Source of the DNA: Kitasatospora cineracea
Lineage (GTDB): Bacteria; Actinomycetota; Actinomycetes; Streptomycetales; Streptomycetaceae
NCBI RefSeq assembly: GCF_003751605.1
Contig: NZ_RJVJ01000001.1
Location: 2,480,001-2,544,000, forward strand
Direction: 5' to 3'
DNA length: 64,000 bases
The translations under genes were made by a program, and so were the position numbers. Below, one piece after another: positions 38,834 through 47,436 of this stretch (position 1 is the first letter of the stretch; each line of letters starts with the position of its first letter). Under the pieces are notes generated by a model. That model saw nothing but the letters and a program-made list of their open reading frames with translations. It had not been told where the DNA came from and made no database searches.

Positions 38834-39937
38834 GTGGCAGCCGTCGATCCTTCCGAAGAGCTCAAGAACCTCGATTCGACCATGGCGTCGATCGAGGCCG
38901 TCCTCGACCTGGACAAGATCCGGGCCGACATCGCGACCCTGGAGGAGGAGGCAGCCGCCCCCAACCTGTGGGACGACCTCGCGAACGCGCAGAAGGTCAC
39001 CAGCCGGCTCTCCTTCCTCCAGGGCGAGCTGCGCAAGGTCGAGACCCTGCGCGGCCGGGTCGAGGACCTGGGCGTCCTGTTCGAACTGGCCGAGGCCGAG
39101 GACGACGCGGACACCCGCGCCGAGGCCGAGACCGAGCTGGTCTCCGTGCAGAAGGCCGTCGAGGAGCTGGAGGTGCGCACCCTGCTCTCCGGCGAGTACG
39201 ACGCCCGCGAGGCCCTGGTCAACATCCGCGCCGAGGCGGGCGGCGTCGACGCCGCCGACTTCGCCGAGCAGCTGATGCGCATGTACCTGCGCTGGGCCGA
39301 GCGGCACGGCTACCCGACCGAGGTCTACGACACCTCGTACGCCGAAGAGGCCGGCATCAAGTCCGCGACCTTCACCGTCAAGGCGCCGTACTCCTACGGC
39401 ACCCTCTCGGTCGAGCAGGGCACCCACCGCCTGGTGCGGATCTCCCCGTTCGACAACCAGGGCCGCCGCCAGACCTCCTTCGCCGGCGTCGAGGTGCTCC
39501 CGGTCGTCGAGACCTCCGACCACGTCGACATCGACGAGGGCGACCTGCGGATCGACGTCTACCGCGCCTCCGGCCCCGGCGGCCAGGGCGTCAACACCAC
39601 CGACTCCGCGGTCCGGATCACCCACCTGCCCACCGGCATCGTGGTCTCCTGCCAGAACGAGCGCTCCCAGATCCAGAACAAGGCCTCGGCGATGAACGTC
39701 CTGCAGGCCAAGCTGCTGGAGCGCCGCCGCCAGGAGGAGCGCGCCGCGATGGACGCGCTCAAGGACGGCGGCTCGTCCTGGGGCAACCAGATGCGCTCCT
39801 ACGTCCTGCACCCCTACCAGATGGTCAAGGACCTGCGCACCGAGCACGAGGTCGGCAACCCGCAGGCGGTGCTGGACGGCGACATCGACGGCTTCATCGA
39901 GGCGGGCATCCGCTGGCGCAAGCAGCGCGAGAACTGA
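38834..39937 (+). CDS. prfB: Peptide chain release factor 2
   Basis: A 367-residue RF2 that recognises UGA and UAA stop codons. The SPF anticodon-like tripeptide is in [10 protein letters not shown], and the peptidyl-tRNA hydrolysis motif GGQ is in [16 protein letters not shown]. The helical N-terminal domain (about 1-110) is complete. The gene is a single uninterrupted frame, so the autoregulatory +1 frameshift of E. coli prfB is absent, as is usual in actinobacteria. The GTG at 38834 has no ribosome binding site and a -10 box 6 nt away, so a leaderless mRNA is likely. A 19-bp terminator follows. Confidence 0.97.
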   Translation: MAAVDPSEELKNLDSTMASIEAVLDLDKIRADIATLEEEAAAPNLWDDLANAQKVTSRLSFLQGELRKVETLRGRVEDLGVLFELAEAEDDADTRAEAETELVSVQKAVEELEVRTLLSGEYDAREALVNIRAEAGGVDAADFAEQLMRMYLRWAERHGYPTEVYDTSYAEEAGIKSATFTVKAPYSYGTLSVEQGTHRLVRISPFDNQGRRQTSFAGVEVLPVVETSDHVDIDEGDLRIDVYRASGPGGQGVNTTDSAVRITHLPTGIVVSCQNERSQIQNKASAMNVLQAKLLERRRQEERAAMDALKDGGSSWGNQMRSYVLHPYQMVKDLRTEHEVGNPQAVLDGDIDGFIEAGIRWRKQREN

Positions 39938-39966
39938 ACGCGCGGTTAAAGCGGCAAGAACAAGAA

Positions 39967-40006
39967 CGGGAAGGGCCCCTCCGCCGTGGCGGAGGGGCCC
40001 TTCCCG
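39967..40006. terminator. Bidirectional terminator between prfB and the zinc-ribbon gene
   Basis: A nearly continuous 19-bp inverted repeat (39967-39985 with 39988-40006), placed between convergent genes. Confidence 0.8.
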
Positions 40007-40016
40007 TGGTCCGAGG

Positions 40017-40205
40017 TCAGCGCAGCAGCAGGGCGAGCATGAGCACCGCGGCGAACAGCAGGCCGAGCAGCACCGCGGGGTTGAGCGTGGCGAACGGCCC
40101 GTGCTGCTCCTGCTGGAGCCGGGCCCGGTTGGCGCGGCACACCGGGCAGCGGCCGTCGCTCACGCGGCCGTTGCAGTTGGCGCACACCAGTTGGTCGCAG
40201 GTCAT
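40017..40205 (-). CDS. Small zinc-ribbon membrane protein
   Basis: A 62-residue protein starting MTCDQLVCANCNGRV. Two CxxC pairs (CANC and CPVC) form a zinc ribbon at about residues 8-28. A C-terminal hydrophobic helix (PAVLLGLLFAAVLMLALLL) ends in a single Arg, which gives a tail-anchored-like topology with the ribbon in the cytoplasm. The ATG at 40205 follows a strong AAGGAGGAG. No named family is recognised. It is conserved-looking by its clean ribosome binding site and codon use. It lies convergent with prfB and divergent from ftsE. Confidence 0.75.
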   Translation of the reverse strand: MTCDQLVCANCNGRVSDGRCPVCRANRARLQQEQHGPFATLNPAVLLGLLFAAVLMLALLLR

Positions 40206-40442
40206 GCGATCTCCTCCTTGCTGCATAGCCAACGTGCCGGAGGCGGATTCGGTTCCGACTGCTTACCACTCTGCCAGGTTCCCCACCCCTCGGCTCCCGG
40301 AGGAGAAGGGTTATCGATCTGTGACGTAGCTCGCAATTTCCGGGGCGAACCCGAACAACACCTGACGAAACCACGTTCGGTAGGCGTCCCGCGACTGCGG
40401 GTGCAGTTGGGCATCGCGTAAGGTCACTGGCTCCGATCCACC

Positions 40443-40469
40443 TAGGATGGCCCCCGTGATGCAGCCGTG
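40443..40469 (+). promoter_or_regulatory. ftsE promoter region with three-codon mini-ORF
   Basis: A -10 box TAGGAT (40443-40448) lies 18 nt before the ftsE GTG. Between them, ATG-CAG-CCG-TGA (40459-40470) forms a mini-ORF whose stop overlaps the ftsE start as GTGA. A GTG at 40456 precedes it in frame. No other ribosome binding site is seen for ftsE, so coupling through this mini-ORF is possible. Confidence 0.35.
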
Positions 40470-41156
40470 ATCAGATTCGACAACGTCTCCAAGACCTATC
40501 CCAAGCAGAACCGTCCGGCCCTGGACAACGTCTCGCTGGAGATCGAGAAGGGCGAGTTCGTCTTCCTGGTCGGTTCGTCCGGTTCGGGCAAGTCGACGTT
40601 CCTGCGCCTGTGCCTGCGGGAGGAGCGCCCCTCCACCGGTGACGTGCACGTGCTCGGCAAGGACCTGGGCAAGCTCTCGAACTGGAAGGTGCCGCACATG
40701 CGGCGCCAACTGGGCACCGTCTTCCAGGACTTCCGCCTGCTGCCGAACAAGACCGTCGGGCAGAACGTGGCGTTCGCCCTGGAGGTCATCGGCAAGCCGA
40801 AGAGCGCCATCAACAAGGTGGTGCCCGAGGTGCTCGACCTGGTCGGCCTCGGCGGCAAGGAGGACCGGATGCCCGGCGAGCTGTCGGGCGGTGAGCAGCA
40901 GCGCGTGGCGATCGCCCGCGCGTTCGTGAACCGGCCGATGCTGCTGATCGCCGACGAGCCCACCGGCAACCTCGACCCGCAGAACTCGGTCGGCATCATG
41001 AAGCTGCTCGACCGCATCAACCGGACCGGCACCACCGTGCTGATGGCGACCCACGACCAGGCCATCGTCGACCAGATGCGCAAGCGCGTCATCGAGCTCG
41101 ACAAGGGCCTGCTGGTCCGCGACCAGGCCCGCGGCGTCTACGGCTACCAGAGCTAG
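40467..41156 (+). CDS. ftsE: Cell division ATP-binding protein FtsE
   Basis: A 229-residue ABC ATPase that pairs with FtsX at the division site and controls peptidoglycan hydrolases. Walker A is [11 protein letters not shown] (about residues 36-46), the Q-loop region [13 protein letters not shown], the signature [14 protein letters not shown] and Walker [14 protein letters not shown], with the switch His in MATHD. The GTG at 40467 lacks a normal ribosome binding site; see the mini-ORF upstream. The ftsX gene begins 11 nt after the stop, one operon. Confidence 0.96.
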   Translation: MIRFDNVSKTYPKQNRPALDNVSLEIEKGEFVFLVGSSGSGKSTFLRLCLREERPSTGDVHVLGKDLGKLSNWKVPHMRRQLGTVFQDFRLLPNKTVGQNVAFALEVIGKPKSAINKVVPEVLDLVGLGGKEDRMPGELSGGEQQRVAIARAFVNRPMLLIADEPTGNLDPQNSVGIMKLLDRINRTGTTVLMATHDQAIVDQMRKRVIELDKGLLVRDQARGVYGYQS

Positions 41157-41167
41157 AAGAGAGAAGC

Positions 41168-42073
41168 ATGCGCGCCCAGTTCGTTCTGTCGGAGATCGGC
41201 GTCGGTCTCCGCCGCAACCTGACCATGACCATCGCCGTCGTGGTCAGTGTCGCGCTGTCGCTCGCCCTCGCCGGTGCCTCGCTGCTGGTCCGCGACCAGG
41301 TCAACTCCATGAAGGACTACTGGTACGACAAGGTCGAGGTCAGCATCTACTTCTGCACGAAGGCGGACCACAACTCGCCGCAGTGCGCGTCGGGCGAGGC
41401 GACCGACGACCAGATCCAGGCGGTCAAGGACGGCCTGGCGAAGATGCCGCTGGTGCAGAACTACACCTTCGAGAACTCGCAGGAGGCGTTCAAGCACTTC
41501 CAGGAGAGCAACCCGGACAACCCGCTGCTGGCGGCGGTCGGCCCGGACGCGATGCCGCAGTCCTGGCGGGTCAAGCTGAACGACCCGACCCGGTTCGACG
41601 TGGTGCAGAGCGCCTTCGCCGGCAAGCCCGGCGTGAAGTCGGTCGAGGACCAGCGGAAGATCCTGGAGAACCTGTTCGGCCTGCTGCGCGGCCTGCAGAC
41701 CGCCGCGTTCGTGATCATGGTGCTGATGCTGTTCGTCGCCCTGCTGCTGATCGTCAACACCGTCCGGGTGTCCGCGTTCAGCCGCCGCCGCGAGACCGGC
41801 ATCATGCGACTGGTCGGCGCCTCCAACTTCTACGTGCAGATGCCGTTCATCGCGGAGGCCGCGTTCGCCGCGCTGCTCGGCTCGGCGCTGGCCTCGGCGC
41901 TGCTGCTGGGCGGGCACTTCTTCGTCCAGGGCTGGCTGGCCAAGAAGGTGGCGTTCATCCACTTCATCGGCCTGTCCTCGGTGCTGGCGGTGATCCCGCT
42001 GCTGGTCGTGGTCGGCATGGCGATGGCCGGCGTGGCCGCGTTCTTCACCCTGCGCAAGTACCTGAAGGTCTGA
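41168..42073 (+). CDS. ftsX: Cell division permease-like protein FtsX
   Basis: A 301-residue membrane partner of FtsE. Four hydrophobic segments are visible: near residues 20-45, then after a large extracellular loop (about 48-170) three segments in the last 130 residues (AAFVIMVLMLFVALLLIV, AAFAALLGSALASALLLGG, SVLAVIPLLVVVGMAMAG). The extracellular loop contains two Cys (CTKADHNSPQC) that may form a disulfide, as in other actinobacterial FtsX. The ATG at 41168 has a purine-rich GAAGAGAGAAG upstream. The loop would contact a peptidoglycan hydrolase; none is adjacent. Confidence 0.95.
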   Translation: MRAQFVLSEIGVGLRRNLTMTIAVVVSVALSLALAGASLLVRDQVNSMKDYWYDKVEVSIYFCTKADHNSPQCASGEATDDQIQAVKDGLAKMPLVQNYTFENSQEAFKHFQESNPDNPLLAAVGPDAMPQSWRVKLNDPTRFDVVQSAFAGKPGVKSVEDQRKILENLFGLLRGLQTAAFVIMVLMLFVALLLIVNTVRVSAFSRRRETGIMRLVGASNFYVQMPFIAEAAFAALLGSALASALLLGGHFFVQGWLAKKVAFIHFIGLSSVLAVIPLLVVVGMAMAGVAAFFTLRKYLKV

Positions 42074-42114
42074 CGGACCGTCGGCGCCACCGGCCGACGG
42101 GCCCGCCGCGGCAC

Positions 42115-42120
42115 TAGACT
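42115..42120 (+). promoter_or_regulatory. -10 box for the S41 protease gene
   Basis: TAGACT ends 7 nt before the ATG at 42128, predicting a leaderless mRNA independent of ftsEX. A 7-bp hairpin (42078-42100) upstream may end the ftsEX transcript. Confidence 0.4.
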
Positions 42121-42127
42121 CGCGGGC

Positions 42128-43285
42128 ATGCCGACACCGCAGCGGGTACGCCAGGGGATGACGCTCGGCCTGGTGTTCGGCGCGGTGCTGTTCGCCGGAG
42201 CCGCCTCGGGGGCCTGGGGGGAGCCGGACGGCTCGTCCCGGGCCCCTTCGTCGTCCGAGGGCCCGCCGCCCGCCGCCGACCTCGCCGGGGCGGACCTCAC
42301 CCCGCAGCAGGCCCGGCAGTTGGTCGGCGACAGCGGCGACCGCTGGGCGGCCTACCTGAGCCCGCAGCAGTACGCGGACCTCACCGGCGGCCGGTACGCG
42401 GGCGTCGGGCTGAACGTGGACCGGGAGGCCGGCGGGCCCACCCTGGTCGCCGAGGTGGTGCCCGGCTCGCCCGCCGCCCGGGCCGGCATCGAGCCCGGCC
42501 AGCGGCTGGTCACCGTCGACGGGGCGCCCGCCGAACAACTGCCGGTCACCGAACTGGTCTCCCGGCTGCGCGGCGGACCGGCCGGCAGCACGGTCGCCGT
42601 GGACGTCCGGGACGGGGCCGGGCCGGTGCGCGAACTCACCCTCACCCGGGCCGAACTCTCCACCCGCGAGGTCGAGGTGGAGCACCCGGCGCCCGGCGTG
42701 GCCCGGATCGCCGTGCACGCCTTCACCGAGGGCGTCGCCGAGCAGGTGCGGGCCGCCGAGGCCGGCTCCCGGGGCGTGGTGCTCGACCTGCGAGGCAACT
42801 CCGGCGGGCTGGTCGGGGAGGCCGTCGACACCGCCTCGGTGTTCCTCGACGGCGGCCCGGTGGCCAGCTACCAGGTGCACGGCGAGCACCGCGAACTGAC
42901 CGCCGCCCCCGGCGGCGACACCGCCGTCCCGCTGGTGGTGCTGGTCGACGGCGGCACCATGAGCGCCGCCGAACTGCTGGCCGGCGCGCTCCAGGACCGC
43001 AGCCGGGCCGTCCTGGTGGGCAGCCGCACCTTCGGCAAGGGCACCGTCCAGCAGCCCAGCCGGCTCGCCGACGGCTCGGTGCTGGAACTCACCGTCGGCC
43101 GCTACCAGACCCCGGCCGGCCGCTCCCCGGACGGCACCGGCGTCCAGCCCGACGTGCCGGCCGCCGGCGAGGACCCGCAGGCGCTCGCCCTCAAGGTGCT
43201 GGACGGGCTGAGCGGCCCCGCCCCCGGCGCCACCGGCACCCCCGCCGCCCCCGGTGCGCCCGCCGCCGAGGCCGCCGCGCCGTAA
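42128..43285 (+). CDS. C-terminal processing peptidase, S41 family, with PDZ domain
   Basis: A 385-residue exported serine protease. The N-terminus has basic residues then [21 protein letters not shown], a signal peptide or anchor. A PDZ domain spans about 90-170 ([36 protein letters not shown]). The peptidase core has [11 protein letters not shown], the Ser of [13 protein letters not shown] and the Lys of [13 protein letters not shown], which form the Ser-Lys dyad. The C-terminus is Pro/Ala-rich. It lies between ftsEX and smpB, as in S. coelicolor from memory. It probably trims or degrades envelope proteins; a link to FtsX function is only suggested by position. Confidence 0.9.
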   Translation: MPTPQRVRQGMTLGLVFGAVLFAGAASGAWGEPDGSSRAPSSSEGPPPAADLAGADLTPQQARQLVGDSGDRWAAYLSPQQYADLTGGRYAGVGLNVDREAGGPTLVAEVVPGSPAARAGIEPGQRLVTVDGAPAEQLPVTELVSRLRGGPAGSTVAVDVRDGAGPVRELTLTRAELSTREVEVEHPAPGVARIAVHAFTEGVAEQVRAAEAGSRGVVLDLRGNSGGLVGEAVDTASVFLDGGPVASYQVHGEHRELTAAPGGDTAVPLVVLVDGGTMSAAELLAGALQDRSRAVLVGSRTFGKGTVQQPSRLADGSVLELTVGRYQTPAGRSPDGTGVQPDVPAAGEDPQALALKVLDGLSGPAPGATGTPAAPGAPAAEAAAP

Positions 43286-43329
43286 AGGGGCTGCCGCGCC
43301 CGCCGCCGAAGTGCGAGAATGACCGGGCT

Positions 43330-43812
43330 ATGGCAAAGGAAACGGGCAAGAAGCTGGTCGCGCAGAACAAGAAGGCGCGGCACGAGTACACCATTCTCGA
43401 CACCTACGAGTGCGGCATGGTGCTCACCGGTACCGAGGTCAAGTCGCTGCGCGAGGGCCGGGCCAACCTGGTCGACGGCTACGCGTACATCCAGGGCGGC
43501 GAGGCCTGGATCGACAACGTCTTCATCCCCGAGTACGCCCAGGGCACCTGGACCAACCACTCGGCGCGGCGCAAGCGCAAGCTGCTGCTGCACAAGATGG
43601 AGATCCGCAAGATCGAGTCCAAGGCGAAGGAGAGCGGCCACACGCTGGTCCCGCTGTCGCTCTACTTCAAGGACGGCCGCGCCAAGCTCGAACTCGCCCT
43701 CGCCGTCGGCAAGAAGCTGTACGACAAGCGGCAGACCCTGCGCGAGCGCCAGGACCGCCGCGAGTCCGACCGCGCGGTGGCCGCCGCCCGCCGGCGCTCC
43801 GGCCAGGGCTGA
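43330..43812 (+). CDS. smpB: SsrA-binding protein SmpB
   Basis: A 160-residue RNA-binding protein that brings tmRNA to stalled ribosomes. Family blocks are [22 protein letters not shown] cut here at its hallmark EYTI, then [10 protein letters not shown], the beta-barrel [16 protein letters not shown] and the [11 protein letters not shown] segment. The basic C-terminal tail ([19 protein letters not shown]) enters the empty mRNA channel. The length is normal. A -10-like GAGAAT (43315-43320) ends 9 nt before the ATG. Its partner RNA ssrA lies about 1.5 kb downstream. Confidence 0.97.
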   Translation: MAKETGKKLVAQNKKARHEYTILDTYECGMVLTGTEVKSLREGRANLVDGYAYIQGGEAWIDNVFIPEYAQGTWTNHSARRKRKLLLHKMEIRKIESKAKESGHTLVPLSLYFKDGRAKLELALAVGKKLYDKRQTLRERQDRRESDRAVAAARRRSGQG

Positions 43813-43820
43813 TCCACCGC

Positions 43821-43844
43821 CCGGGCCCCGGGGGCGGGGCCCGG
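43821..43844 (+). terminator. smpB terminator
   Basis: CCGGGCCCC pairs with GGGGCCCGG around a 6-nt G-rich loop, starting 9 nt after the stop. Confidence 0.6.
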
Positions 43845-43870
43845 CGGCGGGCCGCGATCGGACGTCTCCG

Positions 43871-43876
43871 TATCAT
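43871..43876 (+). promoter_or_regulatory. -10 box for the esterase gene
   Basis: TATCAT ends 6 nt before the GTG at 43883; leaderless arrangement. Confidence 0.4.
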
Positions 43877-43882
43877 CTGCGG

Positions 43883-45148
43883 GTGGACATCTCGCTGTTG
43901 AGCGGCTGGTTGCCGTGGACCTTCCGGATACTGGCCGTCGTCGCGGTCGTCGGAACCCTGTTCCGGCTCAGCCCGTTCTGGCTCCGCCGCAGACTGCCCT
44001 GGGTGGTCGGCGGGTCGCTGGCCTGCACCGGCCTGATAGCCCTGCTGGTGTCGCTGTTCGGCGACGTCCAGGACCCGCTGCCGTTCGGCCTCTGGTTCTG
44101 GGTCTGCTGCGCCCTGCTGGGCCTGGGCGGCCTGGCCGCCGGCATCCGGCGGGCCCGCTGGTGGAACCTGGTCGCCGTCCCGGTGGCGCTCGGGATGTCC
44201 CTGCTGTGCGCCGCCAACTCGATCAACATCTCCACCGGTTACTACCCCGACGTGAACGCGGCGTTCGGCGACCTGACCGACGCCCCGGTGCCGCAGCAGA
44301 TGACGCTGGAGGAGGCGCTGGCCACCGTCGGCCGGTCCAACGCGGGCCGGGTGGTCGCGGTGGAGATCCCCGCCGAGCCGAGCGGCTTCAAGCACCGCCG
44401 CGAACTGGTCTACCTGCCGCCGGCCTGGTTCCGCAGCAAGGTTCGGCCCAAGCTGCCGGTGGTGGAGATGATCGGCGGCCAGTTCGCCGCGCCCGACAAC
44501 TGGATCCGGGCCGGCGGGGCGATCAGCACCGCCGACGCGTACGCCGCCGCGCACAACGGGTACGCCCCGATCCTGGTGATGGTGGACGCCACCGGGAACT
44601 TCAAGACCGACACCGAGTGCGTCAACGGCAAGCCCGGCAACGCCGAGGACCACCTGGTCAAGGACGTCCCGCCGTACATCGCCAAGACCTTCGGCTCGGC
44701 CACCGGCCCGCACTCCTGGGCGGTGGCCGGCTGGTCGATGGGCGGCACCTGCGCGGTGGACCTGGCCGTGCTGCACCCCGACGTGTTCGGCCACTTCGTC
44801 GACATCTCCGGCGACAGCGGCCCCAACCTCGGCGGCAAGCAGACCACCATCAACGACCTGTACGGCGGGAACGCCGCCGCCTGGGACGCGCACGACCCGG
44901 TGACCGTCCTCGGCCGGGCCAAGAAGGACGCCTACCGGGGCTCCGGCGGCTACTTCCTGGTCGGCGACGGGGAGGGCGGCAAGCACCTGGAGAGCGCCCA
45001 GATCCTGGACCGGGCCGCCCGGGAGGCCGGCCTGGAGACCAAGGTCGAGGTCCACCCCGGCAAGCACGACTGGCAGTTCGGCACCGCGAGCTTCAAGCTG
45101 GCGCTGCCCTGGCTGGCCCAGCGGACCGGCCTGCCCGGCTCGAACTGA
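43883..45148 (+). CDS. Membrane-anchored alpha/beta hydrolase (esterase D/mycolyltransferase-like)
   Basis: A 421-residue protein. Four hydrophobic segments fill residues 8-120 (for example WTFRILAVVAVVGTLF, LACTGLIALLVSLFG, FWVCCALLGLGGLAAG). An extracytoplasmic esterase domain of the PF00756 type follows (about 160-421). It has the nucleophile Ser in AGWSMGGTC, an Asp in FLVGDGEGG and His in HPGKHDWQFG. The same fold and architecture occur in actinobacterial antigen-85 relatives, but streptomycetes make no mycolic acids, so the acceptor is unknown. It lies between smpB and ssrA. A palindromic hairpin follows the stop. Confidence 0.85.
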   Translation: MDISLLSGWLPWTFRILAVVAVVGTLFRLSPFWLRRRLPWVVGGSLACTGLIALLVSLFGDVQDPLPFGLWFWVCCALLGLGGLAAGIRRARWWNLVAVPVALGMSLLCAANSINISTGYYPDVNAAFGDLTDAPVPQQMTLEEALATVGRSNAGRVVAVEIPAEPSGFKHRRELVYLPPAWFRSKVRPKLPVVEMIGGQFAAPDNWIRAGGAISTADAYAAAHNGYAPILVMVDATGNFKTDTECVNGKPGNAEDHLVKDVPPYIAKTFGSATGPHSWAVAGWSMGGTCAVDLAVLHPDVFGHFVDISGDSGPNLGGKQTTINDLYGGNAAAWDAHDPVTVLGRAKKDAYRGSGGYFLVGDGEGGKHLESAQILDRAAREAGLETKVEVHPGKHDWQFGTASFKLALPWLAQRTGLPGSN

Positions 45149-45155
45149 CCTCGGG

Positions 45156-45180
45156 CGGCCCCGGTCCGGGACCGGGGCCG
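45156..45180 (+). terminator. Terminator of the esterase gene
   Basis: CGGCCCCGGTCC and GGACCGGGGCCG are perfect complements separated by one nucleotide; the real loop would be larger. Begins 8 nt after the stop. Confidence 0.6.
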
Positions 45181-45223
45181 ACCTCGGGTGCCAATGCGCT
45201 GGACCCTTGACGCACCGGTTGAG

Positions 45224-45229
45224 TACTAT
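45224..45229 (+). promoter_or_regulatory. Candidate -10 box of ssrA
   Basis: TACTAT lies 56 nt before the mature tmRNA 5' end. A TTGACG at 45207 is too close (11 nt) for a standard spacing, so the -35 is uncertain. Confidence 0.35.
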
Positions 45230-45284
45230 GGCAGCGCACCACCCGGAGGGCCCCGCCCGCCGGAGCTGTTTCTCAAAAAAACAT

Positions 45285-45663
45285 GGGGATGATCGGTTTC
45301 GACAGTGACAGTCGAAACAGGAGAAGCGAGCCGAGGAACGCGGCAATGATCTCGTTAACCATCTGTCGCAAAAAAATAATCGCCAACTCTAAGCGCGATT
45401 CCCAGCAGTTCGCTCTCGCAGCCTGATCTGCGAAAGTGAATGGGTGTCAGCCCGGGGCGTTCCCGACCCGGATCCTGGCATAATCTAGGGAACTCAACCT
45501 TCCACCCCGGTCGCGGGGGTGGCGGGGAAACCAAACAGTGACTGGGCCTGTTGGCGGCTTGTCCGCGTGACCGCCAGGGCCGAGAAACTCACAGCGGACT
45601 GCGCTCGGAGAAGTCCTGAATCCACTTCACTGGACCCGGGTTCGATTCCCGGCATCTCCACCA
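45285..45663 (+). ncRNA. ssrA: Transfer-messenger RNA
   Basis: A 379-nt tmRNA that rescues stalled ribosomes with SmpB. The 5' end GGGGATG pairs with CATCTCC before the ACCA 3' end, and the 3' tRNA-like domain has the T-arm GGGTTCGATTCCC. The 5' segment GGTTTCGACAG is the conserved D-arm-like region. The CCA is encoded. The resume codon and tag reading frame are in the middle (45382-45426), flanked by pseudoknot-forming segments such as CCACCCCGGTCGCGGGGGTGG at the centre (given in part). Mature ends are inferred from pairing. Confidence 0.97.
45382..45426 (+). other. tmRNA proteolysis-tag reading frame
   Basis: Reads GCC AAC TCT AAG ... GCA GCC TGA, giving the tag ANSKRDSQQFALAA followed by a stop. 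The ALAA end is the ClpXP/ClpAP degron. The S. coelicolor tag as I remember it is two residues longer, ANTKRDSSQQAFALAA. Confidence 0.9.
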
Positions 45664-45679
45664 CCCCATGTGCACCGCA

Positions 45680-45710
45680 GAGCCGCCCCCCGTTCACCGG
45701 AGGGCGGCTC
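45680..45710 (+). terminator. ssrA terminator
   Basis: GAGCCGCCC pairs with GGGCGGCTC around a 13-nt loop, 16 nt after the CCA end. Confidence 0.65.
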
Positions 45711-45850
45711 TCGTGCGTTCCGGGCCCTCACACGCCGCCCCCGGGCCGGGTGAGCGGACGGTACCGCGCCCTTCACACCGCACAACGAGTCCGAAATCGT
45801 GGGTTCCTAGCGTCATGCCCAAGGACAACGGAACGCGAAGGAGCAGCCCC

Positions 45851-47218
45851 ATGGACGGCACCACCACGCGCGGCAGGACGGGCGGCCGCTGGATCCAGCA
45901 GTGGGACCCGGAGGACACCGCGTTCTGGGCGGCCACCGGCCGCCGCACCGCCCGCCGCAACCTCGCCTTCTCGGTGCTCTCCGAACACGTCGGCTTCTCG
46001 GTCTGGAGCCTGTGGTCGGTGATGGTGCTCTTCATGGGCAAGGAGTACGGCATCGACCCGGCCGGCAAGTTCTTCCTGGTGGCGATGCCCACCCTGGTCG
46101 GCGCCTTCGTCCGGATCCCCTACACCGTGGCGGTCGCCCGGTTCGGCGGCCGGAACTGGACGGTGGTCTCCGCACTGCTGCTGCTCCTGCCCGCCCTGGC
46201 CGCCTGGTTCGTGATGCACCCCGGCACCTCGTACACCACCTTCATGCTGGTCGCGGCGCTCACCGGGTTCGGCGGCGGCAACTTCGCCTCCTCGATGACC
46301 AACATCAACGCCTTCTACCCGGCCCGGCACAAGGGCTGGGCGCTCGGCCTGAACGCCGGCGGCGGCAACATCGGGGTGCCGGTGATCCAGCTGGTCTCGC
46401 TCGGCGTGATCGCCTGGGCCGGGGCCGGCCACCCGCGGCTGGTGCTCGGCGTCTACCTGCCGCTGATCGTGGTCGCCGCGCTGTGCGCCGCCCTGTTCAT
46501 GGACAACCTCGCCCCGATGCGCTCCGACACCGGCGCGCTGGCCGCCGTCGTCAGGGAGAAGCACACCTGGCTGATGTCGGTGCTGTACATCGGCACCTTC
46601 GGCTCCTTCATCGGCTTCTCCTTCGCCTTCGGCCTGGTGCTGCAGAACCAGTTCGGCCGCACCCCGCTGCAGGCCGCCCAACTCACCTTCCTCGGCCCGC
46701 TGCTGGGCTCGGTGATCCGCCCGCTCGGCGGCAAGCTCGCCGACCGGTACGGCGGCGCCCGGATCACGCTGTGGAACTTCGCCGCGATGGCCGCCGCCGC
46801 GAGCGTGGTCACCTACGCCTCGTCGATCCGCTCGCTGCCGGTCTTCCTCGCCGGCTTCGTCGCCCTGTTCGTGCTCGCCGGGCTCGGCAACGGCTCCACC
46901 TACAAGATGATCCCCGGCATCTTCGACGCCAAGGCCCAGGACCGGATCGCCGCCGGGGCCGCCGCCGAGGAGGCCGCCGCCTGGTCGCGCCGGATGTCCG
47001 GCGCCGCGATCGGCGTGATCGGCGCGGTCGGCGCCCTCGGCGGGCTCTTCATCAACCTCGCCTTCCGCGAGTCCTTCCTGATCGCCAAGTCCGGCACCCC
47101 CGCCTTCGTCTCCTTCCTCGCCGCCTACGCCGTCTGCTCCGCCCTCACCTGGGCGGTCTACCTGCGCCGCCCCGCCGCCGGGGCCGCCACCGACACCCCC
47201 GCCCTCACCCGGGTCTGA
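45851..47218 (+). CDS. narK: Nitrate/nitrite transporter NarK (MFS)
   Basis: A 455-residue MFS transporter of the nitrate/nitrite porter family. About twelve membrane segments are visible after a 40-residue cytoplasmic N-terminus. Nitrate signature Gly-rich segments are present: ALTGFGGGNFASSMTNIN in the first half, and FVLAGLGNGSTYKMIP in the second. The substrate Arg of helix 2 fits VGAFVRIPYTV. The ATG at 45851 follows AAGGAG by 8 nt; an ATG at 45815 is in frame. The regulator nnaR lies downstream, as in S. coelicolor (SCO2959-SCO2958 from memory). It imports nitrate or exports nitrite; GlnR/NnaR control is expected but no GlnR box was confirmed by eye. Confidence 0.92.
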   Translation: MDGTTTRGRTGGRWIQQWDPEDTAFWAATGRRTARRNLAFSVLSEHVGFSVWSLWSVMVLFMGKEYGIDPAGKFFLVAMPTLVGAFVRIPYTVAVARFGGRNWTVVSALLLLLPALAAWFVMHPGTSYTTFMLVAALTGFGGGNFASSMTNINAFYPARHKGWALGLNAGGGNIGVPVIQLVSLGVIAWAGAGHPRLVLGVYLPLIVVAALCAALFMDNLAPMRSDTGALAAVVREKHTWLMSVLYIGTFGSFIGFSFAFGLVLQNQFGRTPLQAAQLTFLGPLLGSVIRPLGGKLADRYGGARITLWNFAAMAAAASVVTYASSIRSLPVFLAGFVALFVLAGLGNGSTYKMIPGIFDAKAQDRIAAGAAAEEAAAWSRRMSGAAIGVIGAVGALGGLFINLAFRESFLIAKSGTPAFVSFLAAYAVCSALTWAVYLRRPAAGAATDTPALTRV

Positions 47219-47235
47219 CCGGGCGTCACACTCCC

Positions 47236-47287
47236 GGAAGCATCCTCGGAAGCCCCCGGAAGCACCCCGGAAACCCCTCCCGGAAGC
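47236..47287. repeat. Five GGAAGC-type motifs at 10-13 bp spacing
   Basis: GGAAGC occurs at 47236, 47248, 47258 and 47282 and GGAAAC at 47269, each usually preceded by CC. The spacing is close to one helical turn. It lies just after narK and about 150-200 bp before nnaR. Either a simple repeat or a regulator binding array. Confidence 0.5.
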
Positions 47288-47436
47288 CCCCGGACCGCCC
47301 CGACCGGCCGCGAAACACACCGGTAATCGGGGCGACCCGGGGGCGACACCGCGACCGGACACGATTGATCACCCACCCGACCGCCGCCCCGTCCCCCGCC
47401 AGGACACCCGGGCCGCGCAGCTAAGGACGACACCGC

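Noticed and set aside
38834..39937. Programmed frameshift in prfB
   Set aside because: The reading frame is continuous with no in-frame TGA near codon 25.
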